Position numbers and translations under genes: made by a program. Shown here piece after piece: positions 17,647 through 26,345 of a DNA stretch of 64,000 bases (its first letter is position 1; every line of letters begins with the position of its first letter). Below the pieces are notes generated by a model that saw nothing but the letters and a program-made list of their open reading frames with translations, searched no databases and was not told the DNA's origin. Source of the DNA: Palsa-892 sp963751615. Its GTDB lineage: Bacteria > Pseudomonadota > Alphaproteobacteria > Rhizobiales > Xanthobacteraceae. The stretch spans positions 620,001-684,000 of the forward strand of contig CAVVVG010000005.1 of assembly GCA_963751615.1 (NCBI GenBank), given 5' to 3'.

Positions 17647-18106
17647 TTTTGCACTCCCTCTTTATCTTTCCTTAATGAACATACCACGCCCAAGAATCCA
17701 AAACCACTACGTTAGTTCCGCCTTGTGTCGGTTACATTGGCGAAGGTTACAAGAATTCTGATAGCTACGAGATCCTATCATCCAAAGGTGATAAGATTAC
17801 CGCTGGTTTTTCCGCAGTAGCACCCTTGCGCAGTGTAAATCCTGCGATGAGCAGCGCAGAAAATGAGACGGCGAAATTGCGTTTGGAAATTTTACATCAA
17901 ACTAATGCGCATATCGAGGCAACGAAACTAATCGATTTGAGCTCCGAGAAACCGATAAGGCTGACTACTTTTGCGCCTGGAGAGAAGAAAATAAAAGGGA
18001 TCGCCCCACCGTGTTTCACCTTTGACCATCCCGCCAGCCATGCAATATTTAGCTCGCGTTTCTCGCTACCAGCTGGAATTGTTGCGCGCTTGACCCTGAA
18101 AGACAC
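17647..18106. other. Intergenic region, no supported gene
   Basis: 460 nt between the GlsB-type gene and the methyltransferase. An open frame on the plus strand (17826-18110) overlaps the methyltransferase ATG, and another runs on the minus strand (17897-18256). Both have unremarkable composition, no ribosome site and no recognisable motif, so I treat them as chance. Confidence 0.5.
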
Positions 18107-19195
18107 ATGAGTCCGCTTTCCCGCCTCGCCACGCGTGTAGCCTATGGTGCTCGCCAGTTGCCGCGAGTCGCTTGGTATATTGGGCACAGTACCGCAATGC
18201 GCCAACTCTCCGAGGCGGTGCGGCGCCGAGATGGTCAGAAAGGGTCGCGCGCCCATACCGAAGCGCCCGTGCCGGACCGCAGACGCCTATACGCGGATAT
18301 GGCTAACCTTCTCCGGCAGGATCTGGCCAATGTTGAGGCCGGCATTTACCCGCTTCCCGCCGATCATGATGGGCCTCTGTTGACGCTGCTCCATCGCTCA
18401 CGACTTTTTTTCGAAGATCTTCCCGAAATCCATCGGCGCCGCGAGAGCAAGGCGCATAGCGAAATCCTGAGCGAGGAAACACATGGAAAACGGCCCCGCT
18501 ACTATCTGCAGAATTTCCATTTTCAGTCAGGCGGCTGGATGACGGATGATTCGGCGAAGCGATATGACACGCAGGTCGAAGTGCTCTTCAACGGGACGGC
18601 CAATGCCATACGACGGCAGGCGTTGCCACAGCTTCGCGAAGTATTTGCCGGACGAGATCAGCGCAAATTAAGACTTCTCGACATCGGCTGTGGAACTGGA
18701 CGCTTTCTCGATCTTCTCAAGCAGGTCTGGCCACGGCTTCCGGCCCTCGGATTCGACATGTCGGAGGCTTACATCAGACATGCGAAACATCATTTGAAGC
18801 GCTGGTCGCGGACCAGCTTCGTGGTCGGCAACGCCGAATCAATTCCCGTGCCGGACAACAGCCAGGATGCCGTCACCAGCATTTTTTTGTTTCATGAATT
18901 GCCGCCGGAAGTGCGCCGAATCGTTCTTGGCGAATGTGCCCGGGTACTCAAGCCCGGCGGGCGCCTAGTACTTGTGGATTCGCTTCAGCGTGGTGATCAG
19001 CCGGATTATGATGGGCTCTTAGAACTTTTCCCACAGAATTATCACGAGCCCTATTTTGTGAGTTACACCAACGAGAACTTTAGCGTGCTCGCTGCAGATT
19101 GCGGTCTGACGCATATCCGGGATGTAGGGGCATTCGTTTCTAAGGTAATGGTGTTCGACAAACTAGCAGTGAAGACGAATCCGACCCACTTTTGA
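18107..19195 (+). CDS. Class I SAM-dependent methyltransferase
   Basis: 362 residues. An N-terminal region of about 165 residues (helical, basic, containing PDRRRLYADMANLLRQDL) precedes a Rossmann methyltransferase domain: motif I LLDIGCGTGRFLD, motif II GFDMSEAYI, a post-II VGNAESIPVPDNSQDAV segment like UbiE-type enzymes, and LKPGGRLVLVDSLQ. The N-terminal extension is typical of a conserved proteobacterial family annotated only as methyltransferase. Substrate unknown. No operon partner. Confidence 0.85.
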   Translation: MSPLSRLATRVAYGARQLPRVAWYIGHSTAMRQLSEAVRRRDGQKGSRAHTEAPVPDRRRLYADMANLLRQDLANVEAGIYPLPADHDGPLLTLLHRSRLFFEDLPEIHRRRESKAHSEILSEETHGKRPRYYLQNFHFQSGGWMTDDSAKRYDTQVEVLFNGTANAIRRQALPQLREVFAGRDQRKLRLLDIGCGTGRFLDLLKQVWPRLPALGFDMSEAYIRHAKHHLKRWSRTSFVVGNAESIPVPDNSQDAVTSIFLFHELPPEVRRIVLGECARVLKPGGRLVLVDSLQRGDQPDYDGLLELFPQNYHEPYFVSYTNENFSVLAADCGLTHIRDVGAFVSKVMVFDKLAVKTNPTHF

Positions 19196-19299
19196 GAAGC
19201 GACGGTCATCCCCGACCAAAAACATTCGCGATCTGCGTGTCGCGAGTTTGACCGCCGAGAAACCCCTGCCCTTCAGTCGCCAAGATCCTCGCTCGCGCA

Positions 19300-20082
19300 T
19301 TATTTCCGATGCTTGCGGAAATCCGGCTTACGCTTTTCGTTGAAGGCGCGCACCCCTTCGCCCAACTCCTCGCTTGCGTAATACATGCTGAGAGCCTGCA
19401 TTCCCATGCCACCAATGCCACGGATGTTCTCGCTGTCTGCATTGAACGAGCGTTTAGCGATGGCAATTGCGGTCGGACTTTTTTCCATGATCTCGGCACA
19501 CCAGCGCGCCACTTCGGAATCGAGCTGTTCGCGCGGAACGACAACGTTGACGAGCCCCATTTTCAGCGCTTCGGCAGCGGTATAACGGCGACAAAGATAC
19601 CACATTTCTCGGGCTTTCTTCTCGCCGACTACCCGCGCGAGGTAAGCGGTGCCAAAACCGGGATCAACCGAGCCAACCTTTGGGCCGACTTGACCAAACT
19701 GGGCTTCCTCCGAGCAAATCGTGAAATCGCAAAGTGTCGCAAGCACATTGCCACCACCGATGGCAAAACCCTGGACGCGCGCAATGACAGGCTTGGGCAC
19801 GTCGCGGATCAGCGATTGCAGCTCCTCAACTGGCAGACCGATGATACCGCGTCCGTCATAGTGACCATCGTGCGCAGACTGATCTCCACCCGTGCAGAAC
19901 GCCTTGTCGCCAGCACCCGCGAGCACGATCACACCGATTGAATTATCCCAGCCCGCCTTGTTGAGCGCTTGGATCAGCTCCTCACAAGTCTTGGCCCGAA
20001 AGGCGTTCATAACCTTCGGGCGGTTGATCGTGATGCGGGCTGCACCATCGGTAACGTCATAGAGAATGTCTTCGTAGGTCAT
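19300..20082 (-). CDS. badI: Crotonase-fold hydrolase, BadI-like (2-ketocyclohexanecarboxyl-CoA hydrolase)
   Basis: 260 residues, colinear along its whole length with BadI of Rhodopseudomonas palustris as I remember it: INRPKVMNAFRAKTCEELI, GDKAFCTGGDQSAHDG(H/N)YDGRG, RDVPKPVIARVQGFAIGGGNVLA, FGQVGPKVGSVDPG(F/Y)GTA and ending KRKPDFRK. BadI opens the ring of 2-ketocyclohexanecarboxyl-CoA to pimelyl-CoA in alicyclic/aromatic acid degradation. MenB (naphthoate synthase) is the close relative, and the GGDQ...SVDPG features are shared. No other bad genes are in the window, so the assignment of substrate is tentative. Confidence 0.75.
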   Translation of the reverse strand: MTYEDILYDVTDGAARITINRPKVMNAFRAKTCEELIQALNKAGWDNSIGVIVLAGAGDKAFCTGGDQSAHDGHYDGRGIIGLPVEELQSLIRDVPKPVIARVQGFAIGGGNVLATLCDFTICSEEAQFGQVGPKVGSVDPGFGTAYLARVVGEKKAREMWYLCRRYTAAEALKMGLVNVVVPREQLDSEVARWCAEIMEKSPTAIAIAKRSFNADSENIRGIGGMGMQALSMYYASEELGEGVRAFNEKRKPDFRKHRK

Positions 20083-20357
20083 GGCGTGTTCCTTAGTGAG
20101 GGATTGAGCCGAACGTCTATGGATTCCGAAGTTTCATTGTTCATAATTTGAGTGACTAAATTCATTGTCGCGCGCCCCACGGTCGTTGGCTTTCTGTGAC
20201 AAAGGTCCCACCAAGAGACGTCTGCTTCGTGCGAAATGTAGACATTCCGATTAATGCTAAAATGATGAGTTTCGTGATATCGATCGACGTGTATGAAACC
20301 TTGAAAGAGCAGCAAGTTTTAAGAACGGACTATGAAACTGCTTTTTCGTACCCAATT

Positions 20358-21089
20358 TCAATACCGATAAAACGGTTGGCCATATTGTGGTTGGATATAC
20401 TGCGGCCGAGCATAACCGTAATTGGGACTCACATAGCGCGGCGGGGCGCGGTCCAATTGCCGATATTCCCCGTTCGGATTGACGTAACGCTGCTGGCCAA
20501 TATTCCGCTGCGGGTTGCCGTCATTGGGATTGACATAACGCTCGGCATAATCGGAATCATATCCAGAATTCGAATTAAGGGGGGGCAGCATCCACAACTC
20601 GCGTACGTCGTCCTGGTCCCGAAGATTGCGGACACCATTCCGCGCAAGCGCGACTTGCTCGCTACCGATCAGTATCACTTTCGTGTTGGTAACTCCTTCC
20701 CGCTCCACTAGAGCGAATAAGGTTGCTGCATTCGTAGGCGAAAGACGTACGCACCCATGGCTTGCAGGCATCCCGAGCTTATTGGTCGCATATGAGCCGT
20801 GGATGGCGTGACCAATCTTGGTAAAGAAGATCGAATACGGCATCGGCGCGTCGTCCCACTCCTTGGAATAATGATCGGCTTCCATGCGGAAGGCTGTGTA
20901 TGAGCCCGATGGCGTGGCATAGCCGCTGCGTCCGGTGGAGACTGGCCAGCTGTAAAGTGGCTCGCCATCACGCTTGACGGTCATGCGCTGTGCACTTTTG
21001 TCGACCGTAACAACAATTTCGGCCTGCGCGGTACCGATAAGAGCTACGGCGAGAGTGGTAGATATAAGCGAGGCAATCAGGATACGCAT
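20358..21089 (-). CDS. L,D-transpeptidase (YkuD family) with Tyr/Pro/Asn-rich tail
   Basis: 243 residues. The signal peptide is residues 1-~23 (ILIASLISTTLAVALIGTAQA). The YkuD catalytic domain follows: TVDKSAQRMTVKRDGEPL, GYATPSGSYT, and the active-site motif HGSYATNKLGMPASHGCVRL with catalytic Cys. It cross-links peptidoglycan or attaches proteins to it in the periplasm. After residue ~185 comes a low-complexity tail with three near-repeats (ERYVNPNDGN, QRYVNPNGEY, PRYVSPNYGY) and a PQYxQP end. ATG at 21089 is chosen for GAGGTG 7 nt upstream and the immediate signal peptide. Confidence 0.9.
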   Translation of the reverse strand: MRILIASLISTTLAVALIGTAQAEIVVTVDKSAQRMTVKRDGEPLYSWPVSTGRSGYATPSGSYTAFRMEADHYSKEWDDAPMPYSIFFTKIGHAIHGSYATNKLGMPASHGCVRLSPTNAATLFALVEREGVTNTKVILIGSEQVALARNGVRNLRDQDDVRELWMLPPLNSNSGYDSDYAERYVNPNDGNPQRNIGQQRYVNPNGEYRQLDRAPPRYVSPNYGYARPQYIQPQYGQPFYRY

Positions 21090-21332
21090 AACTTTCACCT
21101 CAACTGCGCCATATAAGCATACCTTTGGCTTCAAGTCTCTGAATACTCCCATTCCATAAAACCCAATCGAAGATCTCAATTGCGTCCTTCTTATATTGCC
21201 GCTTCGACGATCGATATTTCGCGCAATCTCCCGGAGAAATGCAGTTTGCTCACGCCACTTTCTCGATGAAAGCAATCCGCGCTGAGTAAAACGTCTGGCC
21301 CGGTAGACTATTGCGCAGTAAATAGTTGGGGT

Positions 21333-21830
21333 TCACGGCGATCCAGCCCGATATTCCTCAAGGCATCGCGATTTTTCTTTTTCGTGAGCTAGATTAAGAT
21401 TTTCAGTAAACGAGGTGGGCAAGGAGCATTTCGGCAATGGCTCCAACTGGGCAAAAATCTCTTCGCATACTGACCTTGGAAACTCTGCCACACATAACGA
21501 GTAACCTTTGCGCCCTCGTGCAAAAACTTTTGCACAAGTATTCGACCAATTTAGATCGTAATTCTCTCGAGCAGTCGATAAACACTGCTGATAACGGCTC
21601 AAAGCAAGCTTCTGTTCCGTTTCGCGCTGTTGCTCTATGGCGCGTTGTCTAGCCGCTGTCTTTTCCTGTTCCTGCCGATGCTCAGCGCGGACACGCTCCG
21701 CCTCTCCACGTTTTTCTTTGTCTAATTGAATGTAACGCTGGGGCAGGCGATAGCCGTAATAGTACGCACATCCAATCGACACTGAAACCATAATTGTGGC
21801 CTTTAGAATAGTGCCAATCGTCATCGCCAT
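21333..21830 (-). CDS. Membrane-anchored helical protein, unknown function
   Basis: 165 residues. One N-terminal transmembrane helix (ILKATIMVSVSIGCAYYYGY) is followed by a highly charged helix/coiled coil (about residues 35-80, rich in E, R, Q). A Cys-containing domain comes next (YQQCLSTARENYDLNWSNTC, YSLCVAEFPRSVCEEIF, PKCSLP, SRCLEEY) with six cysteines after the helix. The even spacing suggests disulfides, so the domain is probably periplasmic. No family recognised. Confidence 0.65.
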   Translation of the reverse strand: MAMTIGTILKATIMVSVSIGCAYYYGYRLPQRYIQLDKEKRGEAERVRAEHRQEQEKTAARQRAIEQQRETEQKLALSRYQQCLSTARENYDLNWSNTCAKVFARGRKGYSLCVAEFPRSVCEEIFAQLEPLPKCSLPTSFTENLNLAHEKEKSRCLEEYRAGSP

Positions 21831-22015
21831 CGGTTTCGCGCGCCATCGGAAATGCTGGTTGTGCGTCCTCTCCCGGAATATGAGCTACTGAATCAACTAC
21901 AGCAAAAGATCGAGGCCGTCGCACCTGGCTGGTATTTACAACTTCCCTACGGGATCATTAGGCTTTCTGCAAAGAGTTTCCCACCAAGAGAACACTGTTT
22001 CCTGCCATGAGCTGC

Positions 22016-22858
22016 TCAGTCGGCCGTCTGACCAAATGCCTTGCGCATGGCAACATAGCCCTGCTGCTGCGCACTCCAGTTGCGCCCGCCCGTCATTCCG
22101 CCATCGACGACTAAATCGTGGCCATTTACGAAGCTTAATTCATCGCTCGCCAGAAAGAGGGCAGCCTGCGCGATATCGTCCGGCAGCCCCGCACGCTGTA
22201 TCGGCTGCGCCGTTTTGAAAGTTTCACGGATTATTGCAGGAGTTTTTTCAGCGGCATGGACCGACAGACCGAGTGCTTTGCCAAAAATGCCAGTAGCAAT
22301 TGCACCGGGCGAAATGCTATTGACCCTGATGCCTGCCTCACCGAGTTCCATCGCCACACATTTTGTCAGGTGAATGACGGCAGCCTTGGCAGCACCATAT
22401 ACGATTGACGATGAGAAACCTGCCAGCCGCCCGGCAATGCTTCCATTGTTGATGATGCTGCCTGATTTTTGGTGTCGCATGTGTGGTGCCGCGTGCTTCA
22501 TTCCTAGCATTACGCTGCGAAGCAGCGTTGCCACGGCCGTATCGAAGCGCCCAGCATCAAGGCCTTCGATACCACCTGTCTGCGCTGGACCGCCCGCATT
22601 GTTAAAAAGGCAATCAATGCGGCCAAATTTTTTAACGGTGGTTTCAATGAGCGCCTTTATTTGCTCCTCGTGGGTGACGTCGGTCTGGCGGAAGATACAG
22701 GCCGACCCAAGCCGCGCCGCGAGCGCCTCACCCTCTACAGCACGGCGCCCCGCAATGACGATCTTAGCGCCCTCCGTGACGAAAACCTCAGCGGTCCGAA
22801 GGCCGATGCCACTTGTCGCGCCCGTGATAATTGCGACTTTGCCTTTCAATCTTCCCAT
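22016..22858 (-). CDS. Short-chain dehydrogenase/reductase (SDR)
   Basis: 280 residues, classical SDR. Cofactor motif ITGATSGIGLRTA; ADRxxx-type discrimination at VIAGRR (Arg suggests NADP acceptance, not certain); NNAG at LFNNAGG; catalytic Ser/Tyr/Lys in SIAGRLAGFSSSIVYGAAKAA; SPGAIATG. Substrate unknown, comparable to cyclic alcohol dehydrogenases. ATG at 22858 (MGRLKGKVAIITG) is preferred because GGGAGG lies 6-8 nt upstream. Preceded on the same strand by the ornithine-cyclodeaminase-like gene (112 nt gap), possibly one transcription unit. Confidence 0.87.
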   Translation of the reverse strand: MGRLKGKVAIITGATSGIGLRTAEVFVTEGAKIVIAGRRAVEGEALAARLGSACIFRQTDVTHEEQIKALIETTVKKFGRIDCLFNNAGGPAQTGGIEGLDAGRFDTAVATLLRSVMLGMKHAAPHMRHQKSGSIINNGSIAGRLAGFSSSIVYGAAKAAVIHLTKCVAMELGEAGIRVNSISPGAIATGIFGKALGLSVHAAEKTPAIIRETFKTAQPIQRAGLPDDIAQAALFLASDELSFVNGHDLVVDGGMTGGRNWSAQQQGYVAMRKAFGQTAD

Positions 22859-22970
22859 GTTGTCCTCCCGATGCGCCAAACTTTGCCGAAACTATATCGA
22901 ACACGGACGGATGGTCACGCAAGGCGCAATCGTTAGATCCGCCCCCTCGCGTAACTAAGCTTGCTGTTCC

Positions 22971-23912
22971 TCAATGAAGCGAGGCTCCAATTTGTGCAAG
23001 CACGACTTCAGCCGTCATCAAATCCAGATGCCCGCCACCCGCATTTTTGAAGAGGGTGATATCCGTCAAGGAACGGCGACCTGCAATTGACCCGCTGGCA
23101 AGATCATAAAGGTCACCAAGCACATCGGTCGCGTCGATTGCACCGCTCGCGATGGGTTGTAGAATGTCTCCCACGCCGCCGAAGGCAGACTCGCGTCGAT
23201 CGACAAAGACCAAGGCGCGGCGTGCCGCCTCATCATCTGCTTCTCTCGTTTGGGGGGTGTATCCACCAACGAGGTCGAGATGCGTGCCAGGCCTCAGATT
23301 TGCACCTTTGATGAGCGGCTCATGCGAACGCGTACATGCTGTGATAATCTCCGCAACTTGTGTTGCTGCATCTAGGTCTTGCACTGCCTCCGCCTCGATC
23401 CCTTCCCGAGTTACGAGAGAGGCAACATCCGTGGCACGCGCCGAGGTCCGGTTCCAGATCAACACGCGCTGCAACGATGGCCGTACCGCACGGTGGGCAC
23501 GCACCAATCTAAGTGACAATTCACCCGCACCGATAACGAGCAGCGTTTTGGGCCGAGGTGGCGCCAGAAACTTTGCACCAAGCGCTGAATCGGCCGCGGT
23601 TCGCCAATACGTGATTTCAGTACCGTCGATTACTGCGAGGGGGCGCCCATTTGTGCCGTCAAACAGAACGCACAATGCCTGCACAGCTGGAAGTTTGCCG
23701 CCGGCTAAGTTTGCAGGGAAGCTCGTAATCAACTTGCTGGCCATGAACCTGCCGTGATCGACGGCATGTCGCACGAAATACTGCCCCTTTTCATTACCGA
23801 GATATCCGTCCTGGATCTCGATTTTGGGTCGACGGTGCGCGGCGTCCATGGCAGCAATGAGAATTGGAAAGGTAAGCGCGCTTCGGATTTCTGCAGCGTC
23901 CACAAAGCGCAT
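22971..23912 (-). CDS. Ornithine cyclodeaminase / mu-crystallin family protein
   Basis: 313 residues. OCD/mu-crystallin fold: VDAAEIRSALTFP, GRFMASKLITSFPAN, the substrate segment ALCVLFDGTNGRPLAVIDGTEITYWRTAADSALG, the Rossmann motif LVIGAGELSLRLVRAH, and AFGGVGDI. Family activities include ornithine cyclodeaminase, Delta1-pyrroline-2-carboxylate reductase, alanine dehydrogenase and staphylopine-type enzymes; I cannot choose among them from sequence. Same strand as the SDR gene downstream. Confidence 0.83.
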   Translation of the reverse strand: MRFVDAAEIRSALTFPILIAAMDAAHRRPKIEIQDGYLGNEKGQYFVRHAVDHGRFMASKLITSFPANLAGGKLPAVQALCVLFDGTNGRPLAVIDGTEITYWRTAADSALGAKFLAPPRPKTLLVIGAGELSLRLVRAHRAVRPSLQRVLIWNRTSARATDVASLVTREGIEAEAVQDLDAATQVAEIITACTRSHEPLIKGANLRPGTHLDLVGGYTPQTREADDEAARRALVFVDRRESAFGGVGDILQPIASGAIDATDVLGDLYDLASGSIAGRRSLTDITLFKNAGGGHLDLMTAEVVLAQIGASLH

Positions 23913-24087
23913 GGTCGTTCCCCTTGATTTGCAGGCGCCCGCGAAGGACGTGAAGCTATTGTGGCCGGCCGTTTCGGTTTCGGGTCAAAACGAAAAGCAC
24001 AAACGACATTCCTAATGCCCCCTTATGTTAACAGCAGAGATCCCGACTAGACGCAATCGCGATCAGCGTATCGTGAGTTCATAGAAC

Positions 24088-24116
24088 AAAAACCCCGGCT
24101 TTGGGGCCGGGGTTTT
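24088..24116 (-). terminator. Intrinsic terminator of the hsp20 gene
   Basis: Perfect 11-bp stem: AAAACCCCGGC (24089-24099) and GCCGGGGTTTT (24106-24116) around TTTGGG. It is 48 nt beyond the hsp20 stop on the minus strand. A/T flanks on both sides make it potentially bidirectional. Confidence 0.88.
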
Positions 24117-24163
24117 ATATTTCGAGAGAGAGTGGAAATGTTTTGCCGCTCGTCTTCAGAACC

Positions 24164-24706
24164 TCAAGCGGCTTTCACTTCGATCTTTTTCACGGGCTTC
24201 TGCGCCTCAAGTTTCTTGGGAAGTGTCACCTTGAGCACGCCCTTATTAAAGCTCGCCTCAATCTTGTCGGCCTCGACGCCCTCCGGAAGACTGAAGAAGC
24301 GTTCGAAGGAACCGAAGTGGCGTTCTTTAAGATAATAGTCTTTATTCTTCTCCTCTTTCTCTTCCTTCTTCTCGCCCTTAATGGTCAAGCCACCATTTGC
24401 GATTTTCACTTCGATGTTCTTTTCATCCATCCCAGGCAACTCGGCCGTAATCTCATAGGCCTTGTCCCTTTCTACGATGTCAACGGCGGGAGCCGTGTCC
24501 CAAGTCAATTCGCGCCGTAAGAACGGCCCGATATCAAACATCGAACGGCTAAATGGAGAGCGCCAGAAATTCTGATCGAAGTCTTCAAAAAGTCGATCAA
24601 CTTGACGGCGCAAACCTTCAAAAGGCTGCCATGCCTGCATTGCAGACTTGGATTCGGCAGCCTTCTCTTCGGTTTTGACAGGGAGTTTGGTTACAGTTTC
24701 GGCCAT
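24164..24706 (-). CDS. Small heat-shock protein, Hsp20/alpha-crystallin family
   Basis: 180 residues, class A-type rhizobial sHsp. The N-terminal arm contains PFEGLRRQVDRLFEDFDQNFW. The alpha-crystallin domain runs from about residue 70 (PAVDIVERDKAYEITAELPGMDEKNIEVKI) to ~165 (FSLPEGVEADKIEASFNKGVLKVTLPK). A lysine/glutamate-rich loop (KGEKKEEKEEKNKDYYLKER) is typical, and the C-terminus is basic. ATP-independent holdase in the cytoplasm. The ribosome site is AGGAGGACCTGGAT. An FNR/FixK-type box sits where a class II activator would bind (separate entry). No ROSE-type leader fits the short predicted 5' region. Confidence 0.93.
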   Translation of the reverse strand: MAETVTKLPVKTEEKAAESKSAMQAWQPFEGLRRQVDRLFEDFDQNFWRSPFSRSMFDIGPFLRRELTWDTAPAVDIVERDKAYEITAELPGMDEKNIEVKIANGGLTIKGEKKEEKEEKNKDYYLKERHFGSFERFFSLPEGVEADKIEASFNKGVLKVTLPKKLEAQKPVKKIEVKAA

Positions 24707-24765
24707 ATCCAGGTCCTCCTCAATTTTGGAATGGCTACGACTAAAGCAGGTAAAATTAAATTGCG

Positions 24766-24779
24766 TTGATCTAGGTCAA
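24766..24779 (-). promoter_or_regulatory. FNR/FixK-type binding site upstream of hsp20
   Basis: TTGATCTAGGTCAA is a palindromic TTGA-N6-TCAA match to the CRP/FNR-family anaerobox used by FNR, FixK and FixK2. Its centre (24772.5) is about 66 nt upstream of the hsp20 ATG. If it acts at -41.5, transcription would start near 24731, with AT-rich DNA (24750-24762) between box and start and a ~25 nt leader containing the ribosome site. Confidence 0.65.
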
Positions 24780-25039
24780 CTTTAAGCAGTCACGTGGACG
24801 CGATTATTATTTCCGGTTGCGCTCTTCACCAATGAGCAAACAAAAGCATCATGGTCCCTCCGTTACTTACGGAAAAATCCTTTTCACGCCTGCGATCTGT
24901 GTATCAGAGGCCGCAACGGGATCGCAGTGCCACGATGTTCGATTTGAAATGAAAAGAAAAGTTGGCCAGCTTTAGCGTCTCACAAAAGACGCCACTACTC
25001 TAACGAGCGATAGCTTTCAGCGGCTGTCTTCCAAACCTT
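24780..25039. other. Intergenic region between DUF805 gene and hsp20
   Basis: No gene supported. Apart from the FNR/FixK-type box at its left edge I see only AT-rich runs (24800-24960) and the stop region of the DUF805 gene; a heat-shock or other promoter cannot be placed by eye. Confidence 0.4.
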
Positions 25040-25411
25040 TCATGATCGAGCTTTAATCAGCGGATCTTCACCGAAACGATTGCGACTTTCAGTTCCCTTA
25101 GTGGCCCACCATATAATCAAAATCAGGTAACCGATCAGCGGTATAAACAATAATAACTGCCACCACCCACTTTTATCTAAATCGTGTAGTCGGCGTGCTG
25201 CGACCGCTATAAATGGAACAAGGATAGCAATAGAAACTATAATCGATGCGGGATCTGAATGAAAATTGGAAATTAATCTATCCAAAATAGCAGCAACAAG
25301 GTTCACTAAAACACAAAATAAATAAAAGTACCAAAATTCGGATCTGCTAGCGCGTCCTTCAAACGTTGCATATTTTTGCAAGCATGTGGTAACAGCGCTT
25401 TGAAAGTTCAT
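25040..25411 (-). CDS. DUF805 membrane protein
   Basis: 123 residues with four predicted helices. It has the DUF805 signatures: YATFEGRASRSEFWYFYLF near the N-terminus and AVAARRLHDLDKSGWWQLLLFIPLIGYLILIIWWATKGT in the second half. Inner-membrane protein of unknown function. ATG at 25411 (MNFQSAV) is preferred for the GAGGAGG site 6 nt upstream over the open extension to 25435. Confidence 0.88.
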   Translation of the reverse strand: MNFQSAVTTCLQKYATFEGRASRSEFWYFYLFCVLVNLVAAILDRLISNFHSDPASIIVSIAILVPFIAVAARRLHDLDKSGWWQLLLFIPLIGYLILIIWWATKGTESRNRFGEDPLIKARS

Positions 25412-25777
25412 TACGTCCTCCTCTCTTTCTATCACCTATGATTTAATTAGAAGATACAAAACGTCACGCTAAGTCCACTACGCGCCGTTGAGCACTGTAT
25501 CTTCAACCTAGCCGTTCAATCACATTCTTAACAGGGGTGTGCATCTCTGACCCCCGCGCGGTGCGCCTTTCAAGACTGCATGTCGAGAAGAATAAATCCG
25601 GCACATTGGGCGCTATCTCTTCGGCGGCAGGTGATACTCCTGAGAGCAACCAACAGCAAAAATCTGAACTAAACACTGCCGCGCGCTACGAGGCCGCAGT
25701 GCAGGAGCCTGCACCAACCCTTCCCAGGAAATTATTAGGATTTCTGCGGCGCCTATCTTGGTGCCGCACCAAACAAG
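25412..25777. other. Intergenic region with one doubtful small ORF
   Basis: 366 nt. A plus-strand frame from GTG 25537 to 25794 (85 codons, basic end LPRKLLGFLRRLSWCRTKQ) overlaps the convergent AhpD-like stop by 17 nt. It has only a weak GGGG-type ribosome site and no recognisable family; I give it about 0.25. Nothing else seen. Confidence 0.35.
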
Positions 25778-26260
25778 CTAACTCGGATCTGTGATATCCT
25801 TTATCCAGGTTAATCCCTTTACGGCTTGCGGAAAGCCAAGCGTGGCAATCGCGAGCAGGGCTACTTGCTTTAGTTCGTTATCCGGAATGCCCTCGCCAAT
25901 TGCACGGCGCGTGTGCGAATGGACCGCTCCTTCGGAGGCCGCACCAATCGACAGTGCAAGCTTCACGAGACGGCGCATCCGCTCGTCAAGCGGACCCGCC
26001 TCGGCGGTGGCTTTCCCAAGTGCCGCGTAGGCTTGCCACACCGCTGGATAGGCACGTGCAACTTCTCCAGCCCCTGAGGGAAGTTCATCAGTTTTTTTCA
26101 CGATCAGCTCCCAATTTACTGTTGCTCCTTGACCAATAGAATATCGTGTTTCGACAAACCCGTAATGTCCGCTGAGTACCAACAGTACACATGATGGAAT
26201 CCACCGGTGGCTGCCCCGTGATGTTTTCCTCCGGGCTTCAGCTCCGCAGTTTTTGACCAA
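25778..26260 (-). CDS. Carboxymuconolactone decarboxylase/AhpD-family protein, start codon unclear
   Basis: About 112 core residues of the CMD/AhpD fold: AYPAVWQAYAALGKATAEAGPLDERMRRLVKLALSI, GAVHSHTRRAIGEGI (the second Cys of the usual CxxC is not present: SHTRR), ALLAIATLGFPQAV. Such proteins are peroxidase/decarboxylase-like trimers. The frame is open to 26260, but the natural N-terminus (VNWELIVKK) begins at a GTA codon (26117-26119) five bases after a perfect AAGGAG (26125-26130). That looks like a start codon lost by mutation; translation may begin elsewhere or fail. Lacking the redox CxxC, it is not a classical AhpD. Confidence 0.65.
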   Translation of the reverse strand: MVKNCGAEARRKTSRGSHRWIPSCVLLVLSGHYGFVETRYSIGQGATVNWELIVKKTDELPSGAGEVARAYPAVWQAYAALGKATAEAGPLDERMRRLVKLALSIGAASEGAVHSHTRRAIGEGIPDNELKQVALLAIATLGFPQAVKGLTWIKDITDPS

Positions 26261-26345
26261 GCTTCATGATCAAACACCGACCGCCCGCGATCTTCGCAGG
26301 TAAAGCCGTCGGCCGGCTACAGTCACCTCGCTACTACGTCCGCGC

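Noticed and set aside
17826..18110. 94-codon ORF overlapping the methyltransferase ATG (ATGA)
   Set aside because: The overlap looks like translational coupling, but there is no ribosome site, no family and random composition.
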